Assembly (NCBI GenBank): GCA_963783335.1
Contig: CAWAND010000004.1
Coordinates: forward strand, 372,001 to 436,000
Reading direction: 5' to 3'
DNA: 64,000 nucleotides
Origin: CAWAND01 sp963783335
Lineage (GTDB): Bacteria > Chloroflexota > Anaerolineae > Anaerolineales > E44-bin32
Shown here: positions 35,449 through 44,494 of the stretch, piece by piece
Layout: every line of letters starts with the position of its first letter
How positions within the stretch are numbered: the first letter of the stretch is position 1
Translations under genes and position numbers: made by a program
Notes under the pieces: model-generated
Told to the model about the DNA's origin: nothing
The model's database searches: none
What the model saw: the letters and a program-made list of their open reading frames with translations, nothing else

Positions 35449-37869
35449 ATGTTTGGACCTTTTGGGCTTTTTGGCGCCCGTTTTGACTGGCCGGAATTTG
35501 TGCTCGGCATTCTGGCGGGGTTGGCTCTGTCGGTCCTGGTCATCAGGATCCGCCCCCTGATGCAAGGCGCGATCAAAGTCGGGCAGCGCGAGACGCGTAA
35601 GGTCAGCGACAGCTTTGTCGCCGGCGCCAAGGACCGCTATCACGAAGAGCTCCTGGCCCTGGTTGAGACCCGTCACGTCGCTCGAGCCATCTTCGCCCTG
35701 CGCGAGATCATCATTCCTCCCAAGCTGCTCGCCCCTCCCGCCGGAATAGATCCGGAGCAATCCGACCCGGTCGCCCAGGATTCCCTGTCCGTGCTCCCCA
35801 ATTTGCCTGACTGGAACTTTCTGTCGGGTGTGTACCAATCAGGCACGTTGAGCCTGGACGAAGCCCTCGCGTCTGGCGCGGACCTGCTGTTGACGGGTGA
35901 CCTAGGAACAGGCAAGACCACAGCCCTCGCCTTCCTCGCCGCCCAGTTGGCGCAGCGACGGATCAAACACGGTGGACAAGACCACCCATTGCCGGTTTTC
36001 ATTCACGCCGCCGACTTGGTTTTCGAACGCGGTTTTGAAAAGGATCCGCTGCGAACGTTGGTCGGCGCAGCCCAGCGTAATGCCTCAGCCGGGCTGAGCT
36101 CTCGGCTTTCGGGATACCTGAAACCATATTTCGATCAAGGGCACCTGCTGCTCTTGATCGATGGCCTCGACGAATTTCCTCCCGAGGCAATGACGGATAT
36201 CCTCACCTGGATCCAAGCCGTCAAAGATCAGTCGCCCGGCCTCCAGATGGTCGCCGCAGGACCTGTACGGGGCTATGGCGGTCTCACCCAGGCCGGATTC
36301 GCCCCTCTGGCGATGGCCCCTTGGAACGACCACGACCAACGCCGTTTTCTCAGCCGATGGGGTGAAGCCTGGCAGACATTTGTTGGCCCCAATCTGCCCA
36401 AGAATCGGTTGGATGATGTCGATCCTGTGCTCATCACAGGCTGGCTGCAGGGCGCCAGCCACGGCTGGACCCCCCTTGAGTTGACGCTGAGGACGTGGGC
36501 GGCCTTCGCCGGCGACTCGAGAGGCGCCAATCGAGCTGATGGATTCGAGACGTATCTCGCTCGGTTCTTGTCTTCGGACGAAGTCCAGGCGGCTGCCTCA
36601 GCCGCGCTGGCGTGGATCACTGATCGTGAAGGTGCGGTCACCGAGAAGAGCCTGCGTCGTGGGACCCCGGTCAGCGACCTAGAGCAGGCGGGGCTGTTTA
36701 TCAGGCGCCCGGGCGGCCGGGTGTCGTTCTTTCAGCCCGGGATTGGTGCGTATCTGGCCGCCAAAGCGATGGCTGAATTCGAGCAGGCCCCACCGATCGA
36801 CGACTGGGCGCCCGTCCAAGCGGCAGCCGCTTACTTTGCTGGCCTGGTCGCCTCCGATGAAGCCGCCCAGGCACTCCTATCGGAAAACGATGATGATCTC
36901 GCGCTTGGCGTGCTGACAGTCGGACATTGGCTGACTTACGCCGATGGCAATGCAGCCTGGCGTCAGCCGACATTGCGCGCCTTGGGCAAGCTTATACAGG
37001 GCCACACTCGACCCTATGGACTTCGCCTGCGCGCCACCCACGCCATGGCCGCCGCCCAAGAGGATACAGCTGCTGTCTTCTTTGAAAGGCTGCTCAGTTC
37101 AGAGCACGTCAGCAGTCGCATACTGGGAGGCCTGGGCCTGGGCGGCCTCAGGCATGCGGAATCTATCGAGAAGCTGCAGAAGGTGATCAACGGAGACCCG
37201 GATACGCGAGCGCGCCAGGCCAGCTGCCTCGCCCTGGCAGCCATTGGCACCGACAATGCCCTGGAGGTGCTTGGCCACGCTTTATTGGAAGGTGACGAGC
37301 CGGTTCGCGTGGCCGCCGCCGAGGCGCTCGCCATCAACCCCGGCGAAGGCTACGCTATGCTCAAAGAGGCGGCAGGAATCGACAACTTGCTCACCCGGCG
37401 GGCGGCTGTCTTCGGCCTGGCCCGAATACCAGAGACGTGGGCTGCCGAACAGCTGGAGAAGATCCAAGTCGAAGATGGACAATGGGTTGTGAGGGGAGCG
37501 GCTGCGGAAGCGCTGGAGAAGCGCCGCAGCCCGGCAGCCAAAGTCACCCCACCGCCCACCGAGCTGGCTCAGGTCCCCTGGCTTGTCGCATACGCCAGTC
37601 GGGTTGGGTTGGGAATCGCCCCTGGGAGACCAGCCCTGGAGATGCTCCGGCGCGCCTATACAGACGGTACGCATCAGGAGAAGGCTGCCGCCTTGGAGAC
37701 GATGGGTTGGATCGGCGATGAACAGCTGAGGCTGGAGCTGGTTCGTGCCCTGAAAGGCGATGACTCGCACTTGCGGGATGTGGCCTACGAAGCCTTGTGG
37801 CGCATGGAAGCGCCTGGGATGCACATCGCTCCGGCTGCGCTCCCCGAGGGCTCAGTCCCCTCGGCCTGA
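35449..37869 (+). CDS. Membrane-tethered NACHT-type NTPase with HEAT repeats
   Basis: 806 residues. One N-terminal membrane helix (about 15-33) is followed by a charged helical stretch and a STAND/NACHT-like NTPase domain: Walker A GDLGTGKT (150-157) and Walker B HLLLLIDGLDEFP (232-243) with the DGLDE pattern of NACHT proteins. The rest of the arm is helical (ARFLSSDEVQAAASAALAW, a winged-helix candidate). From about 500 to 790 there are HEAT-like repeats (RARQASCLALAAIGTDNALE, VRVAAAEALAINPGEGYAML). STAND proteins switch on ligand-driven oligomerisation; the trigger and output are unknown. Cotranscribed with the zinc-ribbon gene. Confidence 0.78.
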   Translation: MFGPFGLFGARFDWPEFVLGILAGLALSVLVIRIRPLMQGAIKVGQRETRKVSDSFVAGAKDRYHEELLALVETRHVARAIFALREIIIPPKLLAPPAGIDPEQSDPVAQDSLSVLPNLPDWNFLSGVYQSGTLSLDEALASGADLLLTGDLGTGKTTALAFLAAQLAQRRIKHGGQDHPLPVFIHAADLVFERGFEKDPLRTLVGAAQRNASAGLSSRLSGYLKPYFDQGHLLLLIDGLDEFPPEAMTDILTWIQAVKDQSPGLQMVAAGPVRGYGGLTQAGFAPLAMAPWNDHDQRRFLSRWGEAWQTFVGPNLPKNRLDDVDPVLITGWLQGASHGWTPLELTLRTWAAFAGDSRGANRADGFETYLARFLSSDEVQAAASAALAWITDREGAVTEKSLRRGTPVSDLEQAGLFIRRPGGRVSFFQPGIGAYLAAKAMAEFEQAPPIDDWAPVQAAAAYFAGLVASDEAAQALLSENDDDLALGVLTVGHWLTYADGNAAWRQPTLRALGKLIQGHTRPYGLRLRATHAMAAAQEDTAAVFFERLLSSEHVSSRILGGLGLGGLRHAESIEKLQKVINGDPDTRARQASCLALAAIGTDNALEVLGHALLEGDEPVRVAAAEALAINPGEGYAMLKEAAGIDNLLTRRAAVFGLARIPETWAAEQLEKIQVEDGQWVVRGAAAEALEKRRSPAAKVTPPPTELAQVPWLVAYASRVGLGIAPGRPALEMLRRAYTDGTHQEKAAALETMGWIGDEQLRLELVRALKGDDSHLRDVAYEALWRMEAPGMHIAPAALPEGSVPSA

Positions 37870-37888
37870 TCCCCCACTGCACCCTGCC

Positions 37889-38200
37889 CTAGTGTTTTTC
37901 GAGCCAGGCGTTCAGACGATTTTCAACTTCACGGGCGGTCAGATCGGTGATTGACACGATCTTGTCCAGGCCCTTCTCGCCAGCCACGATCTCAATTCGG
38001 CGCTTGCGCACCCCCAAGACCTTCGCCAAGAAGGCCAGCAGAGCTTTGTTCGCCTTGCCCTCCACCGGAGGCTGTGCAACTCGGATACGAAGCGTTCCGT
38101 CTTCCAGAACACCTCCGACCTCGGTTTTCCGAGCCCTGGGCGTTACGCGCACCGTCAAGGCCGCCCCTTGTTTTCCGTTGTGAAGTTGGAATTTGCGCAT
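37889..38200 (-). CDS. DUF167 / YggU-family protein
   Basis: 103 residues: LTVRVTPRARKTEVGG, then VAQPPVEGKANKALLAFLAKVLGVRKRRIEIVAGEKG (shown in parts VEGKANKALLAFLAK and RKRRIEIVAGEKG). This small alpha/beta fold is usually found next to YggT and YggS, as here; function unknown. ATG 38200 is preferred to the GTG directly before it. Confidence 0.88.
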   Translation of the reverse strand: MRKFQLHNGKQGAALTVRVTPRARKTEVGGVLEDGTLRIRVAQPPVEGKANKALLAFLAKVLGVRKRRIEIVAGEKGLDKIVSITDLTAREVENRLNAWLEKH

Positions 38201-38218
38201 CACGTCACCCGGACCAGG

Positions 38219-38476
38219 TTACAAGGATCGGAGAAACCCCACGAGAAGCGATTCGACCAATTGAATCACAATCAACAGCACTACCGGGCTGAAGTCGATC
38301 ATCCCCACGGCTGGCACAATACGGCGCACGGGCGCCAACAGGGGTTCCACGATCATATCCAGCGACTGACGCAAGGGATGAAACGGACTCAGGAAGTAGC
38401 TTAGGACCACATCCACGATGATCACCACCGTGAGGACCGTCGAAAGCAGTTGAATGATGTAGATTAAGAACCCCAC
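38219..38476 (-). CDS. YggT-family membrane protein
   Basis: 85 residues with two membrane helices. The signature VDVVLSYFLSPFHPLRQSLD then EPLLAPVRRIVPAVGMIDFSP is typical of YggT (S-x-F-x-P-x-N/H-P and P-x-R motifs). Family members associate with cell division or ion stress; the role is poorly known. The start is GTG 38476, with AAGGAG 8 bases upstream. Part of the conserved yggS-yggT-yggU series. Confidence 0.88.
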   Translation of the reverse strand: MGFLIYIIQLLSTVLTVVIIVDVVLSYFLSPFHPLRQSLDMIVEPLLAPVRRIVPAVGMIDFSPVVLLIVIQLVESLLVGFLRSL

Positions 38477-38553
38477 GAATAGATCTCCTTCTGCTTATTG
38501 ATGCTCACAGGCCAGCTCGGGCATAACTGCCCCCAGGTGCCACCACCGGCAGC

Positions 38554-39291
38554 TCACACTTGGGAAACGCTCTCCCTGTCGCCGAAGATCGCCCGACCGA
38601 GGCGAATCATGGTCGCCCCCTGCTCAATAGCGATTTCAAAATCGTCAGTCATACCCATCGAGAGCTCAGACCAAGGCTGACTCGGGAGTTTGTCGGCCAG
38701 GAACTGGCTGAGCCTCCGCAGTCGGCCAAACACCCCCTCGAGCACAGCACGGTCCTTTGTCCAGGGCGCCATTGTCATCAAACCGCGGACCTCAAGATTA
38801 GGCAAGGCAATCAGCGATTCGAACTCGGGAAGGCGGCTCTCCCACTGAGACTCGCTGTCCATTGGCCAGCCCCCTTTGCTCGACTCACCCGACACGTTGC
38901 ACTCAATCAGCACGGGCTGTCGCAGCCCATTCTTCCCGGCATCCCCATCAAGTTTCCTGGCAATCCGCAAGCGATCGACGGAGTGGACCAATTGGAAAGC
39001 ACCGACAACATCCCTCGCCTTGCGACTCTGAATGTGGCCGATCATGTGCCAGGTCACACCGGGGAGATCTGAGAGCTCGTCGATCTTGGCCCGACCCTCC
39101 TGAACGCGATTCTCTCCGAACACGTTCAGACCCTTCTCGTACGCCGCCCGAACCTCGTCAACGGAGCGCCCTTTGGTCACGGCGACGAGTTTGACATCGT
39201 CCGGATCGCGGCCGACACGGGCGGCGGCCGAAGCCATCCTCTTACGGACATCTTCCAGATTCGTCTCGAGGTCAGACCTCACCTGGCTCAT
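38554..39291 (-). CDS. YggS-family pyridoxal phosphate-binding protein
   Basis: 245-residue PLP homeostasis protein with a TIM-barrel (alanine-racemase-like) fold but no racemase activity. It has KLVAVTKG (Lys40 binds PLP), VFGENRVQEG, WHMIGHIQSRKA, MTMAPW, and SMGMTDDFEIAIEQGATMIRLGRAIFG (shown in parts SMGMTDDFEIAI and EQGATMIRLGRAIFG). It lies with pgeF upstream and yggT/yggU downstream, a common division-associated neighbourhood. Confidence 0.93.
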   Translation of the reverse strand: MSQVRSDLETNLEDVRKRMASAAARVGRDPDDVKLVAVTKGRSVDEVRAAYEKGLNVFGENRVQEGRAKIDELSDLPGVTWHMIGHIQSRKARDVVGAFQLVHSVDRLRIARKLDGDAGKNGLRQPVLIECNVSGESSKGGWPMDSESQWESRLPEFESLIALPNLEVRGLMTMAPWTKDRAVLEGVFGRLRRLSQFLADKLPSQPWSELSMGMTDDFEIAIEQGATMIRLGRAIFGDRESVSQV

Positions 39292-39302
39292 CGCTGCCCA
39301 GC

Positions 39303-40085
39303 TCAGCCGGTAAGATACATCAACGCACCAAACCGACCGGTCTTGCCGGCTTCAGCGCGGTGGGAAAACCAATCTTCTGTCTGGCACGCCGTACAGACAC
39401 CGCTGATCTCGATTTCTGCGACACCGGCCTGCTGAAGTTGCCATTGGTTGGCGGCCCACAAGTCAAAGCGCACTTCCCCATTCGATGAATCAAGGAACTG
39501 ATCAGACGCCTTTCCAAACTCCGATTTCACTGCCCTCACGACATCTGGCCCGACCGGATAGTGGTGTGCGGCGATCGATGGTCCGATGCCCAAAAGCAGA
39601 TCCTCGGGGCGAGACCCATAGGACTGGTGCAGGTGTTCAACGAGCCGTTTGGCGATCCCGCTCAGGGTGCCCTTCCACCCCGCGTGGGCCATGCCCACGG
39701 CGCGGCGCGCAGGATCAAATGCCAGGATCGGCACACAATCCGCAAAGCGCATCATCAGGGTGATTCCGGGCTGGTCGGTGATCATGGCATCTGCCTTCTC
39801 CGGGACCTTGTCGTTGGTAGGCCGATCCATGACCATCACACGGTTTGAGTGAACCTGCCACACGCTCGCCATTGTGTCGTCGGGCTGTCCGACGGCTTCG
39901 AACATCCGCATGCGGTTTGCAGCCACATTTTCAGGATCATCTCCGACCGAACCGCCCACATTAAGCGAACGCCAAGGCGCCCCGCTCACGCCGCCTTGCC
40001 GGGTGAAGATGGCATGTTCTACGCCAGGCAGCAGAAGGGAGTCGAACTGAAGTGAGCGCAAGCCACCAGCCGTCACATAAGGCAT
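39303..40085 (-). CDS. pgeF: Peptidoglycan editing factor PgeF (YfiH/LACC1-like)
   Basis: 260-residue polyphenol-oxidase-fold enzyme that removes wrong amino acids from peptidoglycan precursors. It has IFTRQGGVS, WQVHSNRVMV, LMMRFADCVPILAFDPARR, AVGMAHAGWKGTLSGIAK, IGPSIAAHHYPVG and GVCTACQTEDWFSHRA. Metal ligands His, Cys and His are all present. ATG 40085 lies 6 bases after an extended -10 box, so it is probably leaderless; the yggS gene follows 11 bases downstream. Confidence 0.92.
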   Translation of the reverse strand: MPYVTAGGLRSLQFDSLLLPGVEHAIFTRQGGVSGAPWRSLNVGGSVGDDPENVAANRMRMFEAVGQPDDTMASVWQVHSNRVMVMDRPTNDKVPEKADAMITDQPGITLMMRFADCVPILAFDPARRAVGMAHAGWKGTLSGIAKRLVEHLHQSYGSRPEDLLLGIGPSIAAHHYPVGPDVVRAVKSEFGKASDQFLDSSNGEVRFDLWAANQWQLQQAGVAEIEISGVCTACQTEDWFSHRAEAGKTGRFGALMYLTG

Positions 40086-40091
40086 GCGGTC

Positions 40092-40120
40092 AGTCTATCA
40101 TGGCGTAACAGAGGGGTCTA
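40092..40120 (-). promoter_or_regulatory. Promoter giving a leaderless pgeF transcript
   Basis: Minus strand TAGACC (40120-40115), a 17-base spacer and TAGACT (40097-40092) with extended TGA. The expected start coincides with ATG 40085. The -35 overlaps the stop codon of the upstream gene. Confidence 0.5.
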
Positions 40121-41113
40121 GCTGGCGGCTGGCGATCCCGAATTGGACAGGCCGGCCGCTTGAAGCTTGGCAGCGATCAGCGCCCGAGTCTCCGCAAATG
40201 ATTCCTCAATGTACGGATACGCCAGCCAGACGTTCATCACGCCAAACAATCCGCCCGTGAGAGTGCGCAAGAAAGGTGTGCTCTCGCGCATGGGGAGAAT
40301 ATAAGCCAGCCCGGGAATTGGAAGCATGGAAATCAGCTGTGTTCCGCCATCGAGGGCAATCGGCATAATGCCAAGGACGAACCACAACCATATGGGGATG
40401 GGCTTGAGACGTTTGCGCAAGAAGGCGAACGCCAAACCTGAAAGGAAGATCCCGCCGTAAATCGCGACGTCACGTTCGCAGAGCGCCGTCTTGTAGCCCA
40501 CGGTCGGATTGCCTAAGAAGGCGCGCGCGCCGATGTAGTCGTTTTCGTCCATGCCCGTCGCCTGGCCGAAATTGATCAAATCGGTCCCGGCCAGTGCCCG
40601 AGGGTAGGCAGGCTGCTCCCCGAAGACAAACCACGACCGGAACGCCAACTGATGACAGAGCGGTGAGTAGACGGTGTAAATCCAGCGAGCCTGGCGCTGG
40701 TAGCCGAAGTGCATCAGAGTGGGCGCCAAAAAGGGAAGGCCAACGTACATCAGCACCGCAAGGTTGAATGCAGCCAACCAGTGTCGAGCAAAGAACAGCA
40801 ATCCCCGATTCAGTCGGATGGCCTGGTTCCGGCTCACATTTGAAGCCTTGACGTCATTTGACTTCAGCCCGTCACGCGCAGAAAGCAGCGCCACCTTGAG
40901 ATCCAAATCAGAGAAGGGCGCATTTAGCGTGTACGGACCAACCTCGACAACCGGCACACGTTCCGAATAGCGCTCCCTAAGCGTCGGCTCGCTTTCGATA
41001 TCCACCTCAACCAATTGATGAGGAATCTCTTTCCGGAGGGCATCCAACTGGGCCCTAGCTTTGTCACAAAGGCCACACTCCGCTTTCGAGTACAGTGTCA
41101 CACGCATGGTCAC
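40118..41113 (-). CDS. Glutaredoxin-like domain fused to a DUF2085 membrane domain
   Basis: 331 residues. Residues 4-80 form a thioredoxin fold with CGLC (13-16) in YSKAECGLCDKARAQL and the cis-Pro segment RVPVVEVG. About residues 110-310 form a DUF2085 membrane domain: RWIYTVYSPLCHQLAFRSWF, then ALCERDVAIYGGIF, then ALDGGTQLISMLPIPG. DUF2085 has conserved Cys and His of unknown purpose, so the fused dithiol donor suggests a membrane thiol role (inference). It overlaps the tlpA-like gene by GTGA. It is the last gene of the ccdA-tlpA unit. Confidence 0.8.
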   Translation of the reverse strand: MTMRVTLYSKAECGLCDKARAQLDALRKEIPHQLVEVDIESEPTLRERYSERVPVVEVGPYTLNAPFSDLDLKVALLSARDGLKSNDVKASNVSRNQAIRLNRGLLFFARHWLAAFNLAVLMYVGLPFLAPTLMHFGYQRQARWIYTVYSPLCHQLAFRSWFVFGEQPAYPRALAGTDLINFGQATGMDENDYIGARAFLGNPTVGYKTALCERDVAIYGGIFLSGLAFAFLRKRLKPIPIWLWFVLGIMPIALDGGTQLISMLPIPGLAYILPMRESTPFLRTLTGGLFGVMNVWLAYPYIEESFAETRALIAAKLQAAGLSNSGSPAAS

Positions 41114-41700
41114 TTGCCCACTCCGATGGCTGCCAGATCGCGATCCAGTTGACCTTCCGTCATCACCCCGATTTGAACCACTTGAACCACCCCTGCCCGG
41201 TCGATGAAGAAACTGGAGGGGTAACCCCGCACCTGATAGAGACTCTGCACCTTGCCACCCGGATCAAGCAATAGGGGAAAGGTCAGCCCCAGATTGTCCC
41301 CGAAAGAGACAACGTCCGTCTTGGGCTCATCGAAATCCACCGCCAAGACTTCCAATCCCGTCTCGTGGAAGCGCTGGTACCTCGCCTGAATGGCGGGCAT
41401 TTCCAGCCGGCAGGGTTCACACCATGTTGCCCAAAAATTGACCAGCACCGGCTTGCCGCGCAATGCATCAAGCTGGTGCGCCTGACCATCGACCCCGGCC
41501 AACGTGAAATCCGGCGCCAGAGCGCCCTGCAGCGGGGCAAATGTCTCTCCTTCGGCAATCGGAGGAACCCTGGTGTCGAGGCCGGGAAAACCCCACACGG
41601 TGACAATCGCCAGGGCCAATCCGAACAAGGCCACGGCGCCGACCGCAGGCAGCCAGCGTCGACGCCATGCTCCTTCGCCTTCGTTGGGAATGACACTCAT
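41110..41700 (-). CDS. Membrane-anchored TlpA/ResA-like thioredoxin
   Basis: 196 residues. One N-terminal helix (about 15-37) anchors a periplasm-side thioredoxin domain with NFWATWCEPCRLEMPAIQA (active-site CEPC), the EVLAVDFDEPK segment and cis-Pro in YPSSFFIDRAGVV. The family reduces exported apocytochromes or other disulfides with electrons from CcdA. ATG 41700 overlaps the ccdA stop (ATGA). The longer open frame upstream is antisense-like extension into ccdA and is not used. Confidence 0.9.
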   Translation of the reverse strand: MSVIPNEGEGAWRRRWLPAVGAVALFGLALAIVTVWGFPGLDTRVPPIAEGETFAPLQGALAPDFTLAGVDGQAHQLDALRGKPVLVNFWATWCEPCRLEMPAIQARYQRFHETGLEVLAVDFDEPKTDVVSFGDNLGLTFPLLLDPGGKVQSLYQVRGYPSSFFIDRAGVVQVVQIGVMTEGQLDRDLAAIGVGK

Positions 41701-42419
41701 AGACCGAGATTGATGAAGAAACCAAAGCGGGCCAGCTGCTCTAACGTGCCTGAAAACAACATCACGCCTACCACAATCAGAAGGACTCCGGTCGCGATCG
41801 AGATATAGCGCACGAGCCTCTGCCGCTTGCGGAGCAGTTCCGTGATGCGTCCAATGCCCAGCGCTGTCAGCAGAAACGGGATCGCCAGCCCAATCGAGTA
41901 CGCTGTCATCAAGATGATCCCCAGCTGCAGATTGGCTGAGTTGAGTGCCAAGGTCAGCACAGCACCCAGAACCGGCCCGACGCACGGCGCCCATCCGGCC
42001 GAGAAGAAGACCCCCATCAAGGCGGAAGAGAGATATCCAAGTCCAGGATCGGGACGCTCGTGCCGACGGATGTCGTAGTCGAGGAACGGAATATTGATGA
42101 TTCCAATCGTGTGCAGTCCGAAGATCACCACAATCACCCCACCGATCTTGGCGATCCAAGTTCTCAGATCATAGAGCGCCGCGCCGACGAGAGACGCTGC
42201 CGCCCCCAGGGTGATGAACACCACGCTGAAGCCGATGACGAACGCCAAACCGTGCGAGAAAGTGATCCAGCGATTCTCAACGACTTGGCCGCCAGGGGTG
42301 ACCGACCGCCCCCCCAGGTACCCGACATAGGCGGGGAGGAGCGCAAGCACACACGGCGAGAGAATCGATGCCAGGCCAGCCAGAGCAGCCAACCAGATTG
42401 TCACGTTCGCTGGATCCAT
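41697..42419 (-). CDS. Cytochrome c biogenesis / thiol-disulfide carrier CcdA
   Basis: 240 residues, six membrane helices, with the electron-carrying cysteines in LASILSPCVLALLP and AGWAPCVGPVLG. CcdA passes electrons from cytoplasmic thioredoxin to the TlpA-like protein encoded next. The start is ATG 42419 with GGAGGCGG upstream. A CRP-type palindrome lies about 160 bases upstream in the 232-base gap, so the three-gene thiol operon may be CRP-controlled. Confidence 0.92.
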   Translation of the reverse strand: MDPANVTIWLAALAGLASILSPCVLALLPAYVGYLGGRSVTPGGQVVENRWITFSHGLAFVIGFSVVFITLGAAASLVGAALYDLRTWIAKIGGVIVVIFGLHTIGIINIPFLDYDIRRHERPDPGLGYLSSALMGVFFSAGWAPCVGPVLGAVLTLALNSANLQLGIILMTAYSIGLAIPFLLTALGIGRITELLRKRQRLVRYISIATGVLLIVVGVMLFSGTLEQLARFGFFINLGL

Positions 42420-42580
42420 ACCGCCTCCGATCCGTCCAACTCCTTGTGGAGCGAACGGGCAGGTGACCAACAACAGCTACATCATGGTCCTGAAGGATAA
42501 TTGAAAGGCCGCTGTGCGACAAGACTTGCGGTGACGATCCACCTCAATCGCACCTATGGCCCGACAGTGTTCACCCTACT

Positions 42581-42596
42581 TGTGATGTCTTTCACA
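42581..42596. promoter_or_regulatory. CRP/FNR-type palindrome upstream of the ccdA operon
   Basis: TGTGA-N6-TCACA with spacer TGTCTT, extended to TTGTGA/TCACAA arms. It lies in the intergenic region 42420-42651, about 162 bases upstream of ccdA and downstream of the MFS gene. Confidence 0.6.
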
Positions 42597-42651
42597 ACCC
42601 TTACGTCGCCGCCAGCTCTCGAGCGTGAATCAGCATGCCTGGCGCTTGATC

Positions 42652-43959
42652 CTAGCCAGAGGATCCGGAGCCAGGTTGAAGTTTGCGTTCGTTGACTGCC
42701 CTTGCCTCGAGCTCCTGCCGCAGGCTTTCGATGTCTCGCGGTACCAGATAGGCGGCTGCGGCCAGAAAAGCCGCCGCGAGAACCCAGGCCAGGACGGAAA
42801 TCTGCAGAATGGCTTCGCCGAGCGAGGCGCGGACCGCCATGTACCCGGCGAGCAAGGGCGCCAGCGCTGCTCCCCCATTTTCAATGAAGTACTGAACCGC
42901 AAGGGCGGTGCTGCGCACTTCAGGCAGCGTGATGTCGTACACCGTGGAAACCACATTGGGAGATGAGAATGGCATGAAGAGGGCCGTGGCACTCAACATG
43001 AGCATGAAGGTGAGCTTTGCCTCCACCGGGATCCTCATCGTAATGCTCAGGAACACGGCGCCGATCAAGACCGCCGTCATGGCAACCAACAGCCGGCCTC
43101 TGCGCGTGCGCTTGAACAAGACATCTCCCAACGTGCCGCCCACGAAGTAGCCGGCCGAAAGCACAAGAATCGCCAGCCCCATGGTCATCAGCACCTCGTT
43201 GCTTGCGTACCCACGTTCCGTTTCAAGATAGCGAAAAAACCAATAGGTAATGACGTTCCACGGAAAGACACCCACAAAGCCTTGCGCAAAAAGCAGCAGC
43301 AAACTTGGCTTTCTGAACAAACCCAGGGCCAAATCGAAGTTGAACTTGTAGACGCCAATCTGCTCCAGATCCGCCAGCTCGGGTTCCGCTTGACCCCGCG
43401 GTGCGTCTCGGACCACGAGCAAGATGACCACGGCCAAGACGATCCCCAGGCTGCCCGTCAAATAGAACACAGCCCGCCAGCCGATCAGACCGCTGAGCAT
43501 CGTCGCCATGACCAGACCGAGCATGTAGCCCATGGGCTGGGATAGCTGGAGCAGGCCGTAGACCCGCCCCCGAAGCTCGGGCCCAAAATAGTCGGCCACC
43601 AAGCTGTAAAGGCCCGGATAGCTCGAGTCATCGATGCCGGTCGACGCACGGCTGATCAAGAAGGTGGAATAGGTGGGGGCAATCGCCCCCAGCCAGGTTG
43701 TTGATCCCCAAATGAGTGACGCCAGAGCCAGCAGCTTGGGCCGGGCGAAGCGGTCGTAGAGGTACCCCCAGACGGGATACATCACGGCGCCCACGAGGAG
43801 TGCGCCAGTGAACACAGCCCCCATCTGAAATTCATCGATGCCGAAGGTGTTCATGATTGGCGTCGTAAGGGGACCAATCAACAACTTGTCTGATTGGTGA
43901 AGGAGCATGAAACTGAAGAAGACACCTACAACGGTCCAGCGATAGCGGCTGGGTTTCAT
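42652..43959 (-). CDS. Major facilitator superfamily transporter
   Basis: 435 residues with twelve predicted helices. MFS signs are GYLYDRFARPKLLALAS (loop 2-3 motif A variant), GLYSLVADYFGPELRGRVYG, and a central loop with acidic PELADLEQIG. The substrate cannot be told; homologues include hexuronate/anion and spinster-like transporters. ATG 43959 has AAGGAGG 8 bases upstream; the open frame starts 96 bases earlier inside mogA. It follows mogA in the same direction. Confidence 0.82.
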   Translation of the reverse strand: MKPSRYRWTVVGVFFSFMLLHQSDKLLIGPLTTPIMNTFGIDEFQMGAVFTGALLVGAVMYPVWGYLYDRFARPKLLALASLIWGSTTWLGAIAPTYSTFLISRASTGIDDSSYPGLYSLVADYFGPELRGRVYGLLQLSQPMGYMLGLVMATMLSGLIGWRAVFYLTGSLGIVLAVVILLVVRDAPRGQAEPELADLEQIGVYKFNFDLALGLFRKPSLLLLFAQGFVGVFPWNVITYWFFRYLETERGYASNEVLMTMGLAILVLSAGYFVGGTLGDVLFKRTRRGRLLVAMTAVLIGAVFLSITMRIPVEAKLTFMLMLSATALFMPFSSPNVVSTVYDITLPEVRSTALAVQYFIENGGAALAPLLAGYMAVRASLGEAILQISVLAWVLAAAFLAAAAYLVPRDIESLRQELEARAVNERKLQPGSGSSG

Positions 43960-43978
43960 CGAGGCTGCCTCCTTGATG

Positions 43979-44494
43979 TCAGATCTCGCGACGGCCTTGA
44001 GGTTGATCGTGCCCGGCTTCGGCTTCGTCGGCATCGCCCAGCACTTGCAGAGCATGAGGCAGGGCAGGCATGATCACCTGCAGCGTCTCGCGCACTGCTT
44101 TGGGGCTGCCGGGCAGGTTGATAATCAAAGTACGCCCTCGAATGCCCGCCTGGGCGCGAGAAAGCATGGCATGCGGCGTGACCCGAAGGCTTGCGGCCCG
44201 CATGGCTTCAACCAGGCCGGGCGCCATCCGATCGCAAACTGCCAGCGTGGCTTCCGGCGTCCGATCCCGGGCTGCGAAGCCAGTGCCGCCAGTCGTCAGG
44301 ATCAGATCGAGCCCATCATCGTCCGCCCAGCGCACGAGCTGGGCCTCAATTTTCGGCTGATCATCGGAAACCAACGCAGGCCCGACGATATCCCAGGGCT
44401 TGGTCGACACAATATCCTTGATGGCCGGGCCAGACCGATCTTCCCGCTCTCCGCGAGCGCTCCGATCCGAGACTGTGAGGATGCCAACTTTCAT
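43979..44494 (-). CDS. Molybdopterin adenylyltransferase-like protein (MogA/MoaB)
   Basis: 171 residues with the MoCF fold: MKVGILTVSDRSARGE, LILTTGGTGFAARDRTPEA, MLSRAQAGIRGRTLIINLPG and SPKAVRE. Members adenylate molybdopterin during molybdenum cofactor synthesis. ATG 44494 overlaps the stop of the acetyltransferase gene (ATGA), so they are coupled. Other Moco genes are not in the window. Confidence 0.88.
   Translation of the reverse strand: MKVGILTVSDRSARGEREDRSGPAIKDIVSTKPWDIVGPALVSDDQPKIEAQLVRWADDDGLDLILTTGGTGFAARDRTPEATLAVCDRMAPGLVEAMRAASLRVTPHAMLSRAQAGIRGRTLIINLPGSPKAVRETLQVIMPALPHALQVLGDADEAEAGHDQPQGRREI

Noticed and set aside
41701..42159. N-terminal extension of the TlpA-like gene
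   Set aside because: It overlaps CcdA coding sequence in another frame; ATG 41700 gives the family length and overlaps the ccdA stop by ATGA.
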